From contig NZ_SOCR01000001.1 in the NCBI RefSeq assembly GCF_004364335.1, positions 496,001-560,000 on the forward strand: 64,000 bases of DNA, given 5' to 3'. Within the stretch, counting starts at the first letter, position 1. The number at the start of each line of letters is the position of its first letter. Made by a program: the position numbers and the translations under genes. The stretch comes from Pseudomonas graminis (GTDB lineage: Bacteria > Pseudomonadota > Gammaproteobacteria > Pseudomonadales > Pseudomonadaceae). Positions 1 through 9,114 of this stretch are shown here, piece by piece. Below the pieces are notes generated by a model. The model saw only the letters and a program-made list of their open reading frames with translations, searched no databases and had not been told where the DNA came from.

Positions 1-1725
1 ATCGAACTCCTCGGCATACAGACCCAGCGGGTTGGCGTAGCGCAGCAGCTGTTCAAACTCCAGATGCGCCTGCTCAACCCGCCCGGCGCGGGCCAGGCAC
101 TCGACGTACCAGAAGGAGCAGGCAACAAATGCACCTTCCTCACCCTCAAGCCCATCCTGATGGTCATCGTCATTGCGGTAGCGGAACACCATGCCATCGC
201 GCACCAGCGTTCGTTCGATAGCGTCCAGGGTCTTCAGCCATTTGGGATCACTGGCGCCAACGAAGCGCACCAGCGGCATCAGCAGCATCGACGCATCCAG
301 GTTCTTGCTGCCCTTGTACTGAACGAAATGGCCCAGTTCGGCGTCCCAGAAGTTCTCCCAGATGTCGTCATGAATGGCCTGACGCGCCTTGTCCCAGCGA
401 TCAAAAGGCGCCGGCAGCGAACGCTTCAACGACAACCGTATGGCCCGGTCCAGAGCGACCCAGCACATCAACCGTGAATGCAGAAAATGCTGATCGGCGC
501 CACGCATTTCCCAGATCCCGACGTCCTTGCTGTTCCAGGTTTCGCACAGCTCGTTCACCAGCCGGGTGACGTGCTTCCAGCCCTCGTGGGAAATGGCCTC
601 GCCGTACTTGTTGGCCAGGTACACCGCGTCGAGCAGCTCGCCGTAGATATCCAGCTGCGTCTGTTTGTAGGCCTCGTTGCCGATGCGCACGGGCGACGCG
701 CCGCCGTAACCGCTGAGGTGATCCAGTTCTTCTTCGGGCAATTCTTCGCGGCCGTCCAGCGCGTAGAGAATCCCGAGCTTGTTGGCGTCTTCGCAGCAGT
801 CGCCCATGCGCTCACGTACCCAGTGCATGAAGGCGTTGGCTTCTTCGGTGTAGCCCAGACGCATGAAGGCGTAGACGGTGAATGATGCGTCACGGATCCA
901 GGTATAGCGGTAGTCCCAGTTGCGCTCGCCGCCCTCTTCTTCCGGCAGGCCGAAGGTCGCTGCAGCGACGATCCCGCCATGCTTGCGCGAAGTCAGCAGC
1001 TTGAGCGCCAGGGCCGAGCGATTGACCACTTCACGCCAGCGCCCGCGGTATTTGGAATGACGACTCCAGTGCTGCCAGTAGGTGACGGTGTTTTTCAGAT
1101 CGCAGTCGCAATTCGTCGCCTTGACCAGCGGATCGTCGGCGCCGCCGAGCATGAACTCGACCACATCGCCCTGTTTCATCTCGAACTCGGCCACCGCAGC
1201 CTGGCCCTCGAGCTTTAACTGGGTCGTTGCCGCCAGACGCATGGCAGGCTGGCCTTCGGCTTCAAAACAAACGTCCTCGCCGTCCATCTGCGCAGTGGTC
1301 TCAGCGCGGCTGTAATCGTGGCGCACCCGGCACAGCATGCGCACGGCGGTCTGGCCGTGGCGAACATGAATGCGGCGGATCAGGCGCGGCAGGTTGTCGA
1401 CTTCCGACGCAATGGGCATCAGGTCGGTGACTTCGACCACCGCGTCTTCGGCGATCCAGCGCGTCATCAGCACGTTGGTTTCCGGCAGATACAGCTGCTG
1501 GCGACGGGCGTCGGGGAGAATCGGCGCCAGTTGGAAAATCCCCGCATCAGGGGTGTCCAGCAGCGCGGTAAAGATGCTGGGGCTGTCGAAATCGGGCCAG
1601 CAGCAAAAGTCGATGCTGCCGGTGTCCGCCACTAGGGCGGCGCTGCGCATGTCGCCGATGATGCCGTGGTTTTCGATGGCGTTCTGCGGTTCCTGTTCAT
1701 CGGGGTTCGGGGTGTGGTCAGCCAT
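1..1725 (-). CDS. Glycoside hydrolase family 15 protein (glucoamylase/trehalase-like), 3' end cut by window edge
   Basis: An open frame of 575 codons runs from an ATG at 1725 to the first base of the window without a stop. GH15 proteins of this type are about 600 residues, so only a short C-terminal piece should be missing. The N-terminal part (MADHTPNP...) leads into the beta-sandwich domain. The (alpha/alpha)6 catalytic barrel is marked by RNWDYRYTWIRDASF, a GH15 hallmark, followed by helices rich in Trp and Glu. Family members hydrolyse terminal alpha-glucosidic bonds in maltodextrins or trehalose. No signal peptide is seen, so it should be cytoplasmic. The start overlaps the 3' end of the upstream dehydrogenase by 8 bp, so the two are translationally coupled. 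The exact sugar substrate cannot be read from the sequence. Confidence 0.9.
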   Translation of the reverse strand, partial: MADHTPNPDEQEPQNAIENHGIIGDMRSAALVADTGSIDFCCWPDFDSPSIFTALLDTPDAGIFQLAPILPDARRQQLYLPETNVLMTRWIAEDAVVEVTDLMPIASEVDNLPRLIRRIHVRHGQTAVRMLCRVRHDYSRAETTAQMDGEDVCFEAEGQPAMRLAATTQLKLEGQAAVAEFEMKQGDVVEFMLGGADDPLVKATNCDCDLKNTVTYWQHWSRHSKYRGRWREVVNRSALALKLLTSRKHGGIVAAATFGLPEEEGGERNWDYRYTWIRDASFTVYAFMRLGYTEEANAFMHWVRERMGDCCEDANKLGILYALDGREELPEEELDHLSGYGGASPVRIGNEAYKQTQLDIYGELLDAVYLANKYGEAISHEGWKHVTRLVNELCETWNSKDVGIWEMRGADQHFLHSRLMCWVALDRAIRLSLKRSLPAPFDRWDKARQAIHDDIWENFWDAELGHFVQYKGSKNLDASMLLMPLVRFVGASDPKWLKTLDAIERTLVRDGMVFRYRNDDDHQDGLEGEEGAFVACSFWYVECLARAGRVEQAHLEFEQLLRYANPLGLYAEEFD

Positions 1726-2518
1726 TGTTGCGGAACTCCGGATAGAGGCTCATCCCACCGTCGATGAACAGCGTCGTGCCATGCACATAGTCGGACGCAT
1801 CCGAGGCCAGCCAGACGATGGCGTTGGCCACGTCATCGGCCTCGCCCACGCGGCCGTACGGGATCAGCTCCAGCAATTTTTTCTCGGCGTCGCCGCTGGT
1901 GGCCTTGGTGTTGATGGCCGTGCGAATCGCCCCCGGCGCAATGCTGTTGACGCGAATGCGCTGCTCGCCCACCTCTTGGGCAATGCTGCGCATCAACAGA
2001 TCAACGCCGCCTTTGGAGGCGGCGTAATTGACGTGGCCGGCCCACGGAATGACCTGATGCACCGAGCTCATGTGGATGATCTTGCCCCGGGCGCGGGACA
2101 CCTCGGGGCGGATGTCCTGTTTGCCGAACTGTCGCAATGCGGCGCGCGCGCAGAGGAACTGCCCCGTCAGGTTGACGTTGATGACGGTGTTCCAGTCTTC
2201 GAGGGTCATGTCAGCGATGGCCGCGTCTTTCTGCAGCCCGGAGTTGGCGACGAGGATGTCCAGGCGGCCAAACGCCTTGAGGGTCTCGGCGAACAGCTTC
2301 TCCACGTCCTGCTCGTTGGACACATCAGCGCCGATGGCGATGGCCTGGCCGCCGGCATCGACGATTTCTTGCGCGAGCTTTTGCGCGGGTTCGGGTTGCG
2401 AGTGGAAGTTGACGACCACTGCCGCGCCAGACGCCGCCAGCCCTCTGGCCGCGCCGGCACCCAGTCCGGAACTCGCGCCGGTGACGAGGGCAACCTGGCC
2501 TTTCAAGGAAATCTGCAT
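1718..2518 (-). CDS. SDR family oxidoreductase (glucose 1-dehydrogenase-like)
   Basis: A 266-residue classical short-chain dehydrogenase. The Rossmann motif TGASSGLG is at residues 13-20, the NNAG-type motif appears as ANSG near 91-94, the catalytic Ser lies at 151-152 and the YAASK active-site pair places Tyr165 and Lys169. The C-terminal IDGGMSLYP is typical of glucose 1-dehydrogenase-like enzymes. It probably uses NAD(P)+ to oxidise a sugar or polyol, but SDR substrates cannot be assigned from motifs. It is first in an operon with the GH15 hydrolase, which begins inside its last codons. This suggests that the dehydrogenase acts on a sugar linked to the hydrolase product (inference). The role in trehalose or glycogen metabolism is untested. 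Confidence 0.88.
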   Translation of the reverse strand: MQISLKGQVALVTGASSGLGAGAARGLAASGAAVVVNFHSQPEPAQKLAQEIVDAGGQAIAIGADVSNEQDVEKLFAETLKAFGRLDILVANSGLQKDAAIADMTLEDWNTVINVNLTGQFLCARAALRQFGKQDIRPEVSRARGKIIHMSSVHQVIPWAGHVNYAASKGGVDLLMRSIAQEVGEQRIRVNSIAPGAIRTAINTKATSGDAEKKLLELIPYGRVGEADDVANAIVWLASDASDYVHGTTLFIDGGMSLYPEFRNNG

Positions 2519-2644
2519 GGAATGTGGAGCCTCATGGTGAGCGTTTTAATGCTGACTCATGGGGTTCTGCCGAAGTTCATCCGGAAAAGGTCCACCCCAG
2601 TGGCAAAAACGCGGCAGGCTCTGGCGTTGGCAGGCAAGGTTTGA

Positions 2645-2887
2645 ATAGTCACGCCGCAAAATCGTGGCAGCCCGGACTGGCCTCTTCCCGGCTGAAGCCG
2701 GTCCTACTTTGGACCGCAGACTATCAGTAGGACTGGCTTTAGCCGGGAAGGCGTCAGTAGTCATGCCGCAAAATCAAAGGTGCCCGAACTGACCTCTTCC
2801 CGGCTGAAGCCGGTCCTACAATTCGCGCTCCAGCCGATCCCCATCGAAGCACGCGTACATCCGGCAGAAGTGGCTTAGCCGGGAAGG
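2645..2887. repeat. REP/BIME-type repeat cluster, including two ~110 bp tandem units
   Basis: This region, part of a 464 bp gene-free gap, carries copies of the palindromic core TTCCCGGCTGAAGCCGGTC followed by CTAC: direct copies at 2685-2707 and 2797-2819, an inverted copy at 2727-2750 and a decayed copy near 2870-2886. The flank before each direct copy (GCCGCAAAATC ... CTCTTCCCGG) is itself repeated, so the cluster looks like a tandem duplication of a ~110 bp unit starting near 2645 and 2757. No gene is supported here. The rest of the gap (2519-2644, 2888-2982) should hold the promoters of the SDR gene and of the LysR gene, but no clear motif was seen. Confidence 0.85.
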
Positions 2888-2982
2888 CTGGACGCCGAAC
2901 GACTGCGCTCCATAAACTGGCGCTTATCATGTCGCAGGCCTTCCACAGCAGGGTGACGAATGTCGGGTAACGGGGACGATGT

Positions 2983-3906
2983 ATGAATCGCAATGAGCTG
3001 CGCAAGGCCGACATCAACCTGATGGTGGTGTTCGAGACCTTGATGCAAGAGCGTAACGTGACCCGCGCCGCCGAAAAGCTGTTCCTCGGCCAACCCACCA
3101 TCAGTGCCGCCCTCAACCGCCTGCGTGCACTGTTCAACGACCCGCTGTTCATTCGTGTTGGTCACCGCATGGAACCCACGGCGCGGGCCAACGAGATCAT
3201 CAGTCACCTGTCGCCGGCGCTGGATGCGATGTCCGTGGCCTTGAGCCTCACGCGGGAATTCGATCCGGCCAGCAGCGACATGACCTTCCGCATCGGGCTG
3301 TCCGACGATGTCGAGTACAGCCTGTTGCCGCCGATGCTGCGCGCGATCCGTGAGGAAGCGCCCGGCATTGTGCTGGTGATCAAGCAGGTCAATTTCTGGA
3401 ATGTCTCGGAATTGCTCATGTCCGGCGACATCACCGTCGGCGTCTGCCTGACCCGTGAACTGCCGGCCAACGCCAAGCGAAAAATGCTGCGCAGCGTGAA
3501 GCCGATGGTGGTGCGCGCCGACGCTTCGCCCGAGCCGATTACCCTGGATGAGTACTGCACGCGGCCCCACTTCGTGGTGTCCCACGTGGCGAACATTTCG
3601 AGCTTTGCCGATGAGTGGCTGGCGGCAATCGGGCGCAAGCGCACTGCCGTGCTGTCGGTGCCGCAATACAGCACGTTGCCGGCGTTGATGGAGGGAACGG
3701 ACCTGCTGTGCAATCTGCCGGATCACCTGACCCGGGCCATGGCCCGAACCGGTCTGCGCGGCGAGCCGCTGCCGTTCGTGACGCCGAATCTGGACCTGTC
3801 AATGGTCTGGCTGAGCGTCATGGACACCGACCCCGCCGAACGCTGGCTGCGCAAGCGGCTGGAGGAATTCATGGGGGATGCCGGCGCTTCGAATGCCGCG
3901 CCGTAA
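2983..3906 (+). CDS. LysR family transcriptional regulator
   Basis: A 307-residue LysR-type regulator. The N-terminal winged helix-turn-helix is clear: NLMVVFETLMQERNVTRAAEKL followed by GQPTISAALNRLRALFNDPLF (residues about 12-55). The rest is the periplasmic-binding-protein-like effector domain. It is of the NodD/PcpR-like branch by the LRKADINLMVVFE opening. It faces away from the SDR-GH15 operon, with a 464 bp gap between them, and converges on pstB with a REP cluster in between, so neither neighbour is an obvious single target. The effector is unknown. Divergent LysR genes often regulate the adjacent divergent operon, which makes SDR-GH15 a candidate target (inference). Confidence 0.88.
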   Translation: MNRNELRKADINLMVVFETLMQERNVTRAAEKLFLGQPTISAALNRLRALFNDPLFIRVGHRMEPTARANEIISHLSPALDAMSVALSLTREFDPASSDMTFRIGLSDDVEYSLLPPMLRAIREEAPGIVLVIKQVNFWNVSELLMSGDITVGVCLTRELPANAKRKMLRSVKPMVVRADASPEPITLDEYCTRPHFVVSHVANISSFADEWLAAIGRKRTAVLSVPQYSTLPALMEGTDLLCNLPDHLTRAMARTGLRGEPLPFVTPNLDLSMVWLSVMDTDPAERWLRKRLEEFMGDAGASNAAP

Positions 3907-3925
3907 TGCACGACGCGTTCCCATA

Positions 3926-4060
3926 GTAGGACCGGCTTCAGCCGGGAAGAGGCCGGTTTGGACGCCATCGAATTTGCGGTGTAGCCCCTGACGCGTTCCC
4001 GGCTAAAGCCAGTCCTACAGATAATCCGCGATCAAATGTGGGACCGGCTTCAGCCGGGAA
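3926..4060. repeat. Three REP-type palindromes between convergent genes
   Basis: Three copies of the same REP family as at 2.7 kb lie in the 174 bp between the LysR stop and the pstB stop: 3926-3949 (GTAGGACCGGCTTCAGCCGG orientation), 3996-4018 (opposite orientation) and 4038-4060 (first orientation again). Alternating orientation is typical of bacterial interspersed mosaic elements. Placed between two converging genes they may act as mRNA 3'-end barriers, but no T-run terminator is present. Confidence 0.85.
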
Positions 4061-4080
4061 AACCCCAGCAATATTCCCGA

Positions 4081-4860
4081 TCAGCCAAAACGACCGGTGA
4101 TGTAATCCTCGGTCTGAGTCTTGGACGGCTTGGTGAAGATGGTGTCGGTGTCGCCGTGCTCGATCAGTTCGCCCATGAACATGAACGCGGTGTAGTCCGA
4201 GCAGCGCGCGGCCTGTTGCATGTTGTGGGTCACGATGATCACGGTGAATTGCTCTTTGAGCTCGGTGATCAGCTGTTCGATGCGCCCCGTGGAGATCGGG
4301 TCGAGGGCTGAAGTCGGTTCGTCGAGCAGCAGCACTTCCGGGCGCAGCGCGATGGTGCGGGCGATGCACAGACGCTGTTGCTGACCACCGGACAGGCTCT
4401 GGGCGCTCTGCTTGAGCTTGTCTTTGACTTCATCCCACAACGCCGCGCCACGCAGGGCCTGCTCGACACGCTCTTCCATCTCGCGACGGGAGAGTTTTTC
4501 GTGGTGACGCACCGCGTAGGCGATGTTGTCGTAGATCGACATCGGGAACGGCACCGGCTTCTGGAACACCATGCCGACGTTGCTGCGCAGACGGTTCATC
4601 GAGTAGCCCGGAGCGAGAATATTCTCCCCGTTGAGCATCACTTCGCCTTTGGCTTCCTGTTTCGGGTACATCGAATAAATACGGTTGAACACCCGCAGCA
4701 GCGTGGACTTGCCGCAGCCGGACGGCCCGATGATCGCGGTAATGCGCTTCTCGGGGATGATCATGTCGACCGACTTCAGCGAGCGCTGAGTGCCGTAGAA
4801 GAAATCGAGACCGCGTACCTGGATTTTGGTTTTTTCGTCGGCGAGGGAAAGGTTGTTCAT
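4081..4860 (-). CDS. pstB: Phosphate ABC transporter ATP-binding protein PstB
   Basis: A 259-residue ABC ATPase. Walker [10 protein letters not shown] is at residues 45-53, the signature is LSGGQQQR and Walker B is [12 protein letters not shown]. The N-terminal [17 protein letters not shown] and [18 protein letters not shown] are typical of PstB. It powers phosphate import through PstCA. Its ATG overlaps the pstA stop, so it is the last gene of a tightly coupled pstSCAB operon. No phoU follows: the next thing downstream is a REP cluster and a convergent LysR gene. Pseudomonas usually carries a main pstSCAB-phoU operon elsewhere, so this is probably a second Pst system (inference). Confidence 0.96.
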   Translation of the reverse strand: MNNLSLADEKTKIQVRGLDFFYGTQRSLKSVDMIIPEKRITAIIGPSGCGKSTLLRVFNRIYSMYPKQEAKGEVMLNGENILAPGYSMNRLRSNVGMVFQKPVPFPMSIYDNIAYAVRHHEKLSRREMEERVEQALRGAALWDEVKDKLKQSAQSLSGGQQQRLCIARTIALRPEVLLLDEPTSALDPISTGRIEQLITELKEQFTVIIVTHNMQQAARCSDYTAFMFMGELIEHGDTDTIFTKPSKTQTEDYITGRFG

Positions 4861-5738
4861 CAGGACGCCCTATTGCGCAAAAGGAGAAGACGGGAACTGA
4901 GGCTCAGTACCAGTACAAACATGGTCATAATCAAGGCGCCGGCCCAGGCCAGAGAATGCCAGTCATCGAACGGACTCATCGCGTACTGGAAGATCACCAC
5001 AGGCACGCTTGCGATCGGTTTGAGGATGTCACTGCTCCAGAACTGGTTACCAAATGCGGTGAACAGCAACGGCGCGGTTTCGCCGGTGATGCGCGCCAGC
5101 GCCAGCAGGATCCCGGTCACCACGCCGGCCTTGGCCGCACGCAGGACGATCTGCAGCGTCAGCTTCCATTGCGGCACACCGAGCGCCAATGCGGCTTCGC
5201 GCATGGTCGACGGCTGCAGCTGAAGCATTTCGTCGGTGGTCCGCACCACTACCGGGATCACCAGCAGTGCCAGGGCCAGGGCGCCGGCGATGGCGGAGAA
5301 ACCGACCTGATGGTTGGTCACGGCGCTGAGGGGCAGGATCACCGCGGTGTACACGAACAGACCGAGCACAATCGACGGCGCCGACAGCAGAATGTCGTTG
5401 ATGAAGCGCACCGCATTGCCCAGCTTGGTGTTGCGCGCAAACTCTGCCAGCCAGATACCGGCCATCAAACCGATCGGCGTGCCGATCAGCAGGCCGATGC
5501 CGGACATCAGAATGCTGCCGTAGAAGGCGTTCGCCAGACCGCCCGACGAGCCGGGTGGCGGGGTCATTTCGGTGAACAGCCGCAGGTTCAGCGCCTCGAA
5601 CCCGTTGACGATCGTGGTCAGCAGAATCCACACCAGCCACAACAGGCCGAAGGCCGTCGCGGCGCAACTGAGGACCATCGCGATCTTGTTCTTGATTGCG
5701 CGGGAGCGGTACAGGTTTTCGTTATCGGCCTTACTCAT
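4860..5738 (-). CDS. pstA: Phosphate ABC transporter permease PstA
   Basis: A 292-residue inner-membrane permease with six predicted membrane segments and the binding-protein-dependent transport motif around [22 protein letters not shown]. It pairs with PstC to form the phosphate channel. A strong ribosome-binding site (GGAGGGT) precedes the ATG at 5738, inside the end of pstC. Start and stop codons overlap pstC (4 bp) and pstB (1 bp). Length matches E. coli PstA (296) rather than the much longer Pseudomonas-type main PstA. Confidence 0.95.
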   Translation of the reverse strand: MSKADNENLYRSRAIKNKIAMVLSCAATAFGLLWLVWILLTTIVNGFEALNLRLFTEMTPPPGSSGGLANAFYGSILMSGIGLLIGTPIGLMAGIWLAEFARNTKLGNAVRFINDILLSAPSIVLGLFVYTAVILPLSAVTNHQVGFSAIAGALALALLVIPVVVRTTDEMLQLQPSTMREAALALGVPQWKLTLQIVLRAAKAGVVTGILLALARITGETAPLLFTAFGNQFWSSDILKPIASVPVVIFQYAMSPFDDWHSLAWAGALIMTMFVLVLSLSSRLLLLRNRAS

Positions 5739-6730
5739 AGACCCTCCTTGCGCGACAGACGAGAGAGCATCAGACGGGCGATCGCCAGCACGATGAAGGT
5801 AACGACGAACAGCAGGAAGCCCAGGGCGATCAGCGCAGAACGGTGCAGGTCGGTGTAGGCCTCGCTGAACTCGTTGGCGATCACCGAGGCAATCGAGCTG
5901 CTCGGCATCATCAGCGATGCCGAGAACTGATGGGCGTTGCCCAACACGAAGGTCACCGCCATGGTTTCACCGAGCGCACGACCCAGGCCCAGGAACACAC
6001 CGCCGACCACCGCTGAGCGGGTGTAAGGCAGGACGATGTCCCAGACCACTTCCCAGGTCGTGCCGCCCAGCGCGTAGGCCGATTCTTTAAGGGCAATGGG
6101 CACGCTGCGGAACACTTCGGTCATGACCGAGGTGATGAACGGGATAATCATGATCGCCAGCACGATGCCGGCAGTGAGCATGCCGATGCCCAATGGCGGG
6201 CCCTGAAACACGGGGCCGATCAGCGGCAGCGCGCCAAGGTTGTCGTTGATCCACGGGGCCATGTATTGCGCCATCAACGGGCCGAACACGAACAGGCCCC
6301 ACATGCCGTAGATGATCGAAGGAATGCCCGCCAGCAGTTCCACCGCCGAAGCGATGGGCATGCGTAACCAAGGTGGTGCGACTTCAGTCAGAAAAACCGC
6401 GATGCCGAAGCTCACCGGAACGGCGATCAGCAGGGCGAGAAAGGAAGTGACCAGCGTGCCGTAGATCGGCACCAACGCGCCGAACTTGCCGTTGACCACG
6501 TCCCATTCGGTACTGGTAAGAAATTCGAAGCCAAAGGTCTTGAACGCCAGGGCACCGCCCCAGAGTGTCGAGCCGGCGATACTCGCCAACAACAGCAGCA
6601 CCAACAGAGCCGCTCCCAGCATCGTGCGCCTGAACCAGGCGTCGTGTCGGTGATCGCGGGCCGCGCGTTTATCGCTCTCGGATATTGCATCCGGAATCAC
6701 AGCGGACATGTATTGGGTGTTCTCAGTCAT
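5735..6730 (-). CDS. pstC: Phosphate ABC transporter permease PstC (short, E. coli-like form)
   Basis: A 331-residue permease with six membrane segments and the EAA-type loop KESAYALGGTTWEVVWDIVLPY. Its length is close to E. coli PstC (319). From memory, the PstC encoded beside phoU-phoB in many pseudomonads is about twice as long because of a large extra periplasmic part; this one lacks it. The first membrane helix starts near residue 34 (MLGAALLVLLLLASIAGST). It lies 70 bp downstream of pstS, with a strong stem-loop in the gap, and overlaps pstA. Confidence 0.95.
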   Translation of the reverse strand: MTENTQYMSAVIPDAISESDKRAARDHRHDAWFRRTMLGAALLVLLLLASIAGSTLWGGALAFKTFGFEFLTSTEWDVVNGKFGALVPIYGTLVTSFLALLIAVPVSFGIAVFLTEVAPPWLRMPIASAVELLAGIPSIIYGMWGLFVFGPLMAQYMAPWINDNLGALPLIGPVFQGPPLGIGMLTAGIVLAIMIIPFITSVMTEVFRSVPIALKESAYALGGTTWEVVWDIVLPYTRSAVVGGVFLGLGRALGETMAVTFVLGNAHQFSASLMMPSSSIASVIANEFSEAYTDLHRSALIALGFLLFVVTFIVLAIARLMLSRLSRKEGL

Positions 6731-6752
6731 GGTAGGTCCACTCGCAAGGAAA

Positions 6753-6780
6753 CCCTGCCACCGAGCGCTCGGTGACAGGG
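6753..6780 (-). promoter_or_regulatory. Intercistronic stem-loop between pstS and pstC
   Basis: A nearly perfect palindrome: CCCTG-C-CACCGAGC paired with GCTCGGTG-A-CAGGG, 13 pairs with one mismatch and no loop to spare. No T-run follows on the minus strand, so it is unlikely to be a simple terminator. Hairpins in this position often protect the upstream binding-protein mRNA and lower expression of the permease genes. Confidence 0.6.
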
Positions 6781-6800
6781 GTTAGCCGGATGACATCGAG

Positions 6801-7820
6801 TTACTTGGTGAACTCGGTTTTCCAGTAGTCTTCGATCTTGCTAACCAGCGATGCAGGCAGAGGTACGTATTCCAGTTTTTCAGCCGAGCTCTGGCCCTTT
6901 TCCAGGGACCATTTGAAGAAGTCGAATGCCGCCTTGCTCTTCTCGGCGTTCTTCGGCTGCTTGTACATGATGATCCAGGTGGTCGCCGTAATCGGCCATG
7001 CGGTCTTGCCCGGAGCGTTGGTCATGATCAGGTTGAAGTCTTTGGCGTTTGCCCAATCAGCCGTGTCAGCAGCAGCGGCGAAGGCTTTGGCGTCAGGCTT
7101 GATGAACTCGCCCGCAGCGTTCTGCAGTTGGGTGTAAGCGATTTTGTTCTGGGTGGCGTAGGAATACTCGACGTAACCGATCGAACCCTTGATCTGTTTT
7201 ACGTAAGCAGACACACCTTCGTTACCCTTGCCGCCCACGCCCACTGGCCATTGAACGGCGGAGCCGGTGCCTGGGCCCGATTTCCATGCGTCGCTGACTT
7301 TGGTCAGGTAGCTGGTGAAGTTGAAGGAAGTGCCCGAGCCGTCCGAACGGTGAACGACGGTGATAGCGGTTTCAGGCAGTTTCACGCCCGAGTTCAGTGC
7401 GACGATCGCAGGATCGTTCCACTTGGTGATCTTGCCCTGGAAGATGTCGGCGAGAACCTGGCCGCTCAGCTTCACGCCGTTGGCTTCGATCCCTTCCAGG
7501 TTAACGATCGGCACGATACCGCCGATGACGCTTGGGAACTGACCCAGGCCAGCGGCCTTGAGGTCGTCAGCCGACATAGGAGCGTCGGAAGCGCCGAAGT
7601 CTACGGTTGCCGCCTTGATCTGAGCGATGCCGCCGCCCGAACCGATCGACTGGTAGTTGATACGGTTGTCAGCAGTTTTGCTGTATTCCTGCGACCACTG
7701 GGAGATAACCGGGAATACGAAACTCGAACCAGCGCCAGTCACATCAACGGCGTGTGCCATACCCGACAGGCACATCGAAGCCATCAGAAGCGACAGGCGT
7801 TTTTTAGTCAGCAGAATCAC
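6801..7820 (-). CDS. pstS: Phosphate ABC transporter substrate-binding protein PstS
   Basis: A 339-residue periplasmic phosphate-binding protein. The signal peptide ends at GMAHA before VDVTGAGSSFVFPV, and the mature start GAGSSF is a PstS hallmark. HRSDGSGTSFNFTSYL supplies further phosphate-contacting residues, and the C-terminal half follows E. coli PstS. The start is a GTG at 7820, supported by GAGG seven bases upstream; no ATG in frame is better placed. It heads pstSCAB, and a Pho box candidate lies about 77 bp upstream. Confidence 0.95.
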   Translation of the reverse strand: MILLTKKRLSLLMASMCLSGMAHAVDVTGAGSSFVFPVISQWSQEYSKTADNRINYQSIGSGGGIAQIKAATVDFGASDAPMSADDLKAAGLGQFPSVIGGIVPIVNLEGIEANGVKLSGQVLADIFQGKITKWNDPAIVALNSGVKLPETAITVVHRSDGSGTSFNFTSYLTKVSDAWKSGPGTGSAVQWPVGVGGKGNEGVSAYVKQIKGSIGYVEYSYATQNKIAYTQLQNAAGEFIKPDAKAFAAAADTADWANAKDFNLIMTNAPGKTAWPITATTWIIMYKQPKNAEKSKAAFDFFKWSLEKGQSSAEKLEYVPLPASLVSKIEDYWKTEFTK

Positions 7821-7896
7821 GGCAATACCTCAACAAGAGAATTTTGTGTGTGTGTGGTCACAGTTGACGACCCGAGGCAGATTTAAAACTGGAAAC

Positions 7897-7914
7897 ATTT
7901 CTGTTTGATGACAG
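7897..7914 (-). promoter_or_regulatory. Candidate PhoB (Pho) box upstream of pstS
   Basis: On the minus strand the 18-mer CTGTCATCAAACAGAAAT starts with a perfect CTGTCAT half-site; the second half after a 4 bp A-rich spacer is weaker (4 of 7 positions). Spacing fits the 11 bp period of PhoB sites. It ends 77 bp before the pstS start. The rest of the gap to 8223 shows no gene and no clear terminator. Confidence 0.45.
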
Positions 7915-8223
7915 TCTTGAGACTGCGCGCAAAAACGGAGGCGTCTGTCAGTCATTTCCTACAGCGTGTAAAGCTGAAGTGCCCGGTTTTGTTGAGTCAG
8001 GCTAAAGTTGTCTAGCGGAGGGAATTTAATATCAATGCGCCACACATCAACGTGGAGTGATGGAATGTGTGGCCATTGAGCGGCGCATCGGGCGCCGCAG
8101 AGCAGGCGCAGGTCCGTCATCGGGCGTAAGCAGAAACCACCGGCGGTGCCGCAGAACAGATTAATTCCGGGCAATGTGTATCGAGATTTTGCGGCTTGTC
8201 ACGATCCCCTCGACGACCAACGC

Positions 8224-9114
8224 TTAAACCGCAGCGGCAAGCCGCCCGATGTCGGCCATCAGCGCGTTGCTCTGATCACCGCTGGCTTTCGAGCCGGTGT
8301 AATAGACCGTCACCAGAATCGGTGGCCGGTCGCCGGGCCAGATCACCGCTACGTCGTTGCTGGCGTTGTTGGCACCCGAACCGGTCTTGTCCCCTACACG
8401 CCAGCCGCCGGGGATGCCGGCGCGCAGCTTCTTGTCGCCGGTCTGGTTGTTCACCAGCCACGCCGTCAGCTGATCGCGGGACGCCAGCCTCAGTTCGTCG
8501 CCCAGCACCAGCGTATTCAATGTCTGCAGCATGGCGACAGGCGTGGTGGTGTCGCGCAGATCACCCGGCCGGTTTTCATTCAGATCGGGCTCGCGGCGGT
8601 CGAGTCGGGTTTGCGTGTCACCGATAGACCGCAGCCACGCCGTCAGACCGTCCGGGCCGCCCATGCTGTCGAGCAGCAGGTTCGCGGCGGTGTTATCGCT
8701 CAGCGTCATCGCCGCCTCGCACAGCGAACCCACGCTCAGCCCCTGCCCGCCCACGTGCAGCTCGGTGGTCGGCGAATACGCCACCAGTTGCTCGGCGGAA
8801 TAGACGATGCGCCGCGACAGGTCTTCCTGCTTTTGATCGACCCGCGCCAGCACATGGGCGGCGGCCAGGCATTTGAAGGTGCTGCACAGGGCAAAGCGTT
8901 CATCGCCGCGATGGCTGATCAGGCGCTGACTGGCCGTGTCCAGAATGGCGACACCCAGCCGGCCACCGTGGCGACGTTCAAGGTCGGCCAGCTGCTGCTG
9001 GATGACTGGGTCGGAAGACGCCCCGGAGCGACGCTCGGCAGCCAGTGAGGGAAGACTCAATAATGAGGGGACAGCCAGCAACGATGCGCCGAGGAGGGTT
9101 CTGCGGGTGATCAA
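8224..9114 (-). CDS. bla: Class A beta-lactamase (likely Tat-exported)
   Basis: A serine beta-lactamase with all class A landmarks: CSTFK (Ser70/Lys73 by Ambler numbering), SDN (130 loop), REPDLNENRPGD (Glu166 of the omega loop) and DKTGSG (234 box). It hydrolyses beta-lactams in the periplasm. The start is best placed at TTG 9114, where AAGGA lies eight bases upstream. This gives 296 residues beginning MITRRTLLGASLLAVP, a twin-arginine type signal peptide. A longer frame from GTG 9150 exists but lacks a good ribosome-binding site. No ampR-like LysR regulator is adjacent. GC content is like its neighbours, so it looks like a resident chromosomal enzyme rather than recently acquired. Spectrum cannot be read from the sequence. 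Confidence 0.93.
   Translation of the reverse strand: MITRRTLLGASLLAVPSLLSLPSLAAERRSGASSDPVIQQQLADLERRHGGRLGVAILDTASQRLISHRGDERFALCSTFKCLAAAHVLARVDQKQEDLSRRIVYSAEQLVAYSPTTELHVGGQGLSVGSLCEAAMTLSDNTAANLLLDSMGGPDGLTAWLRSIGDTQTRLDRREPDLNENRPGDLRDTTTPVAMLQTLNTLVLGDELRLASRDQLTAWLVNNQTGDKKLRAGIPGGWRVGDKTGSGANNASNDVAVIWPGDRPPILVTVYYTGSKASGDQSNALMADIGRLAAAV

Noticed and set aside
6753..6780. Terminator after pstS
   Set aside because: Strong hairpin but no T-run on the transcribed strand, and pstCAB must be expressed with pstS; listed as an intercistronic stem-loop instead.
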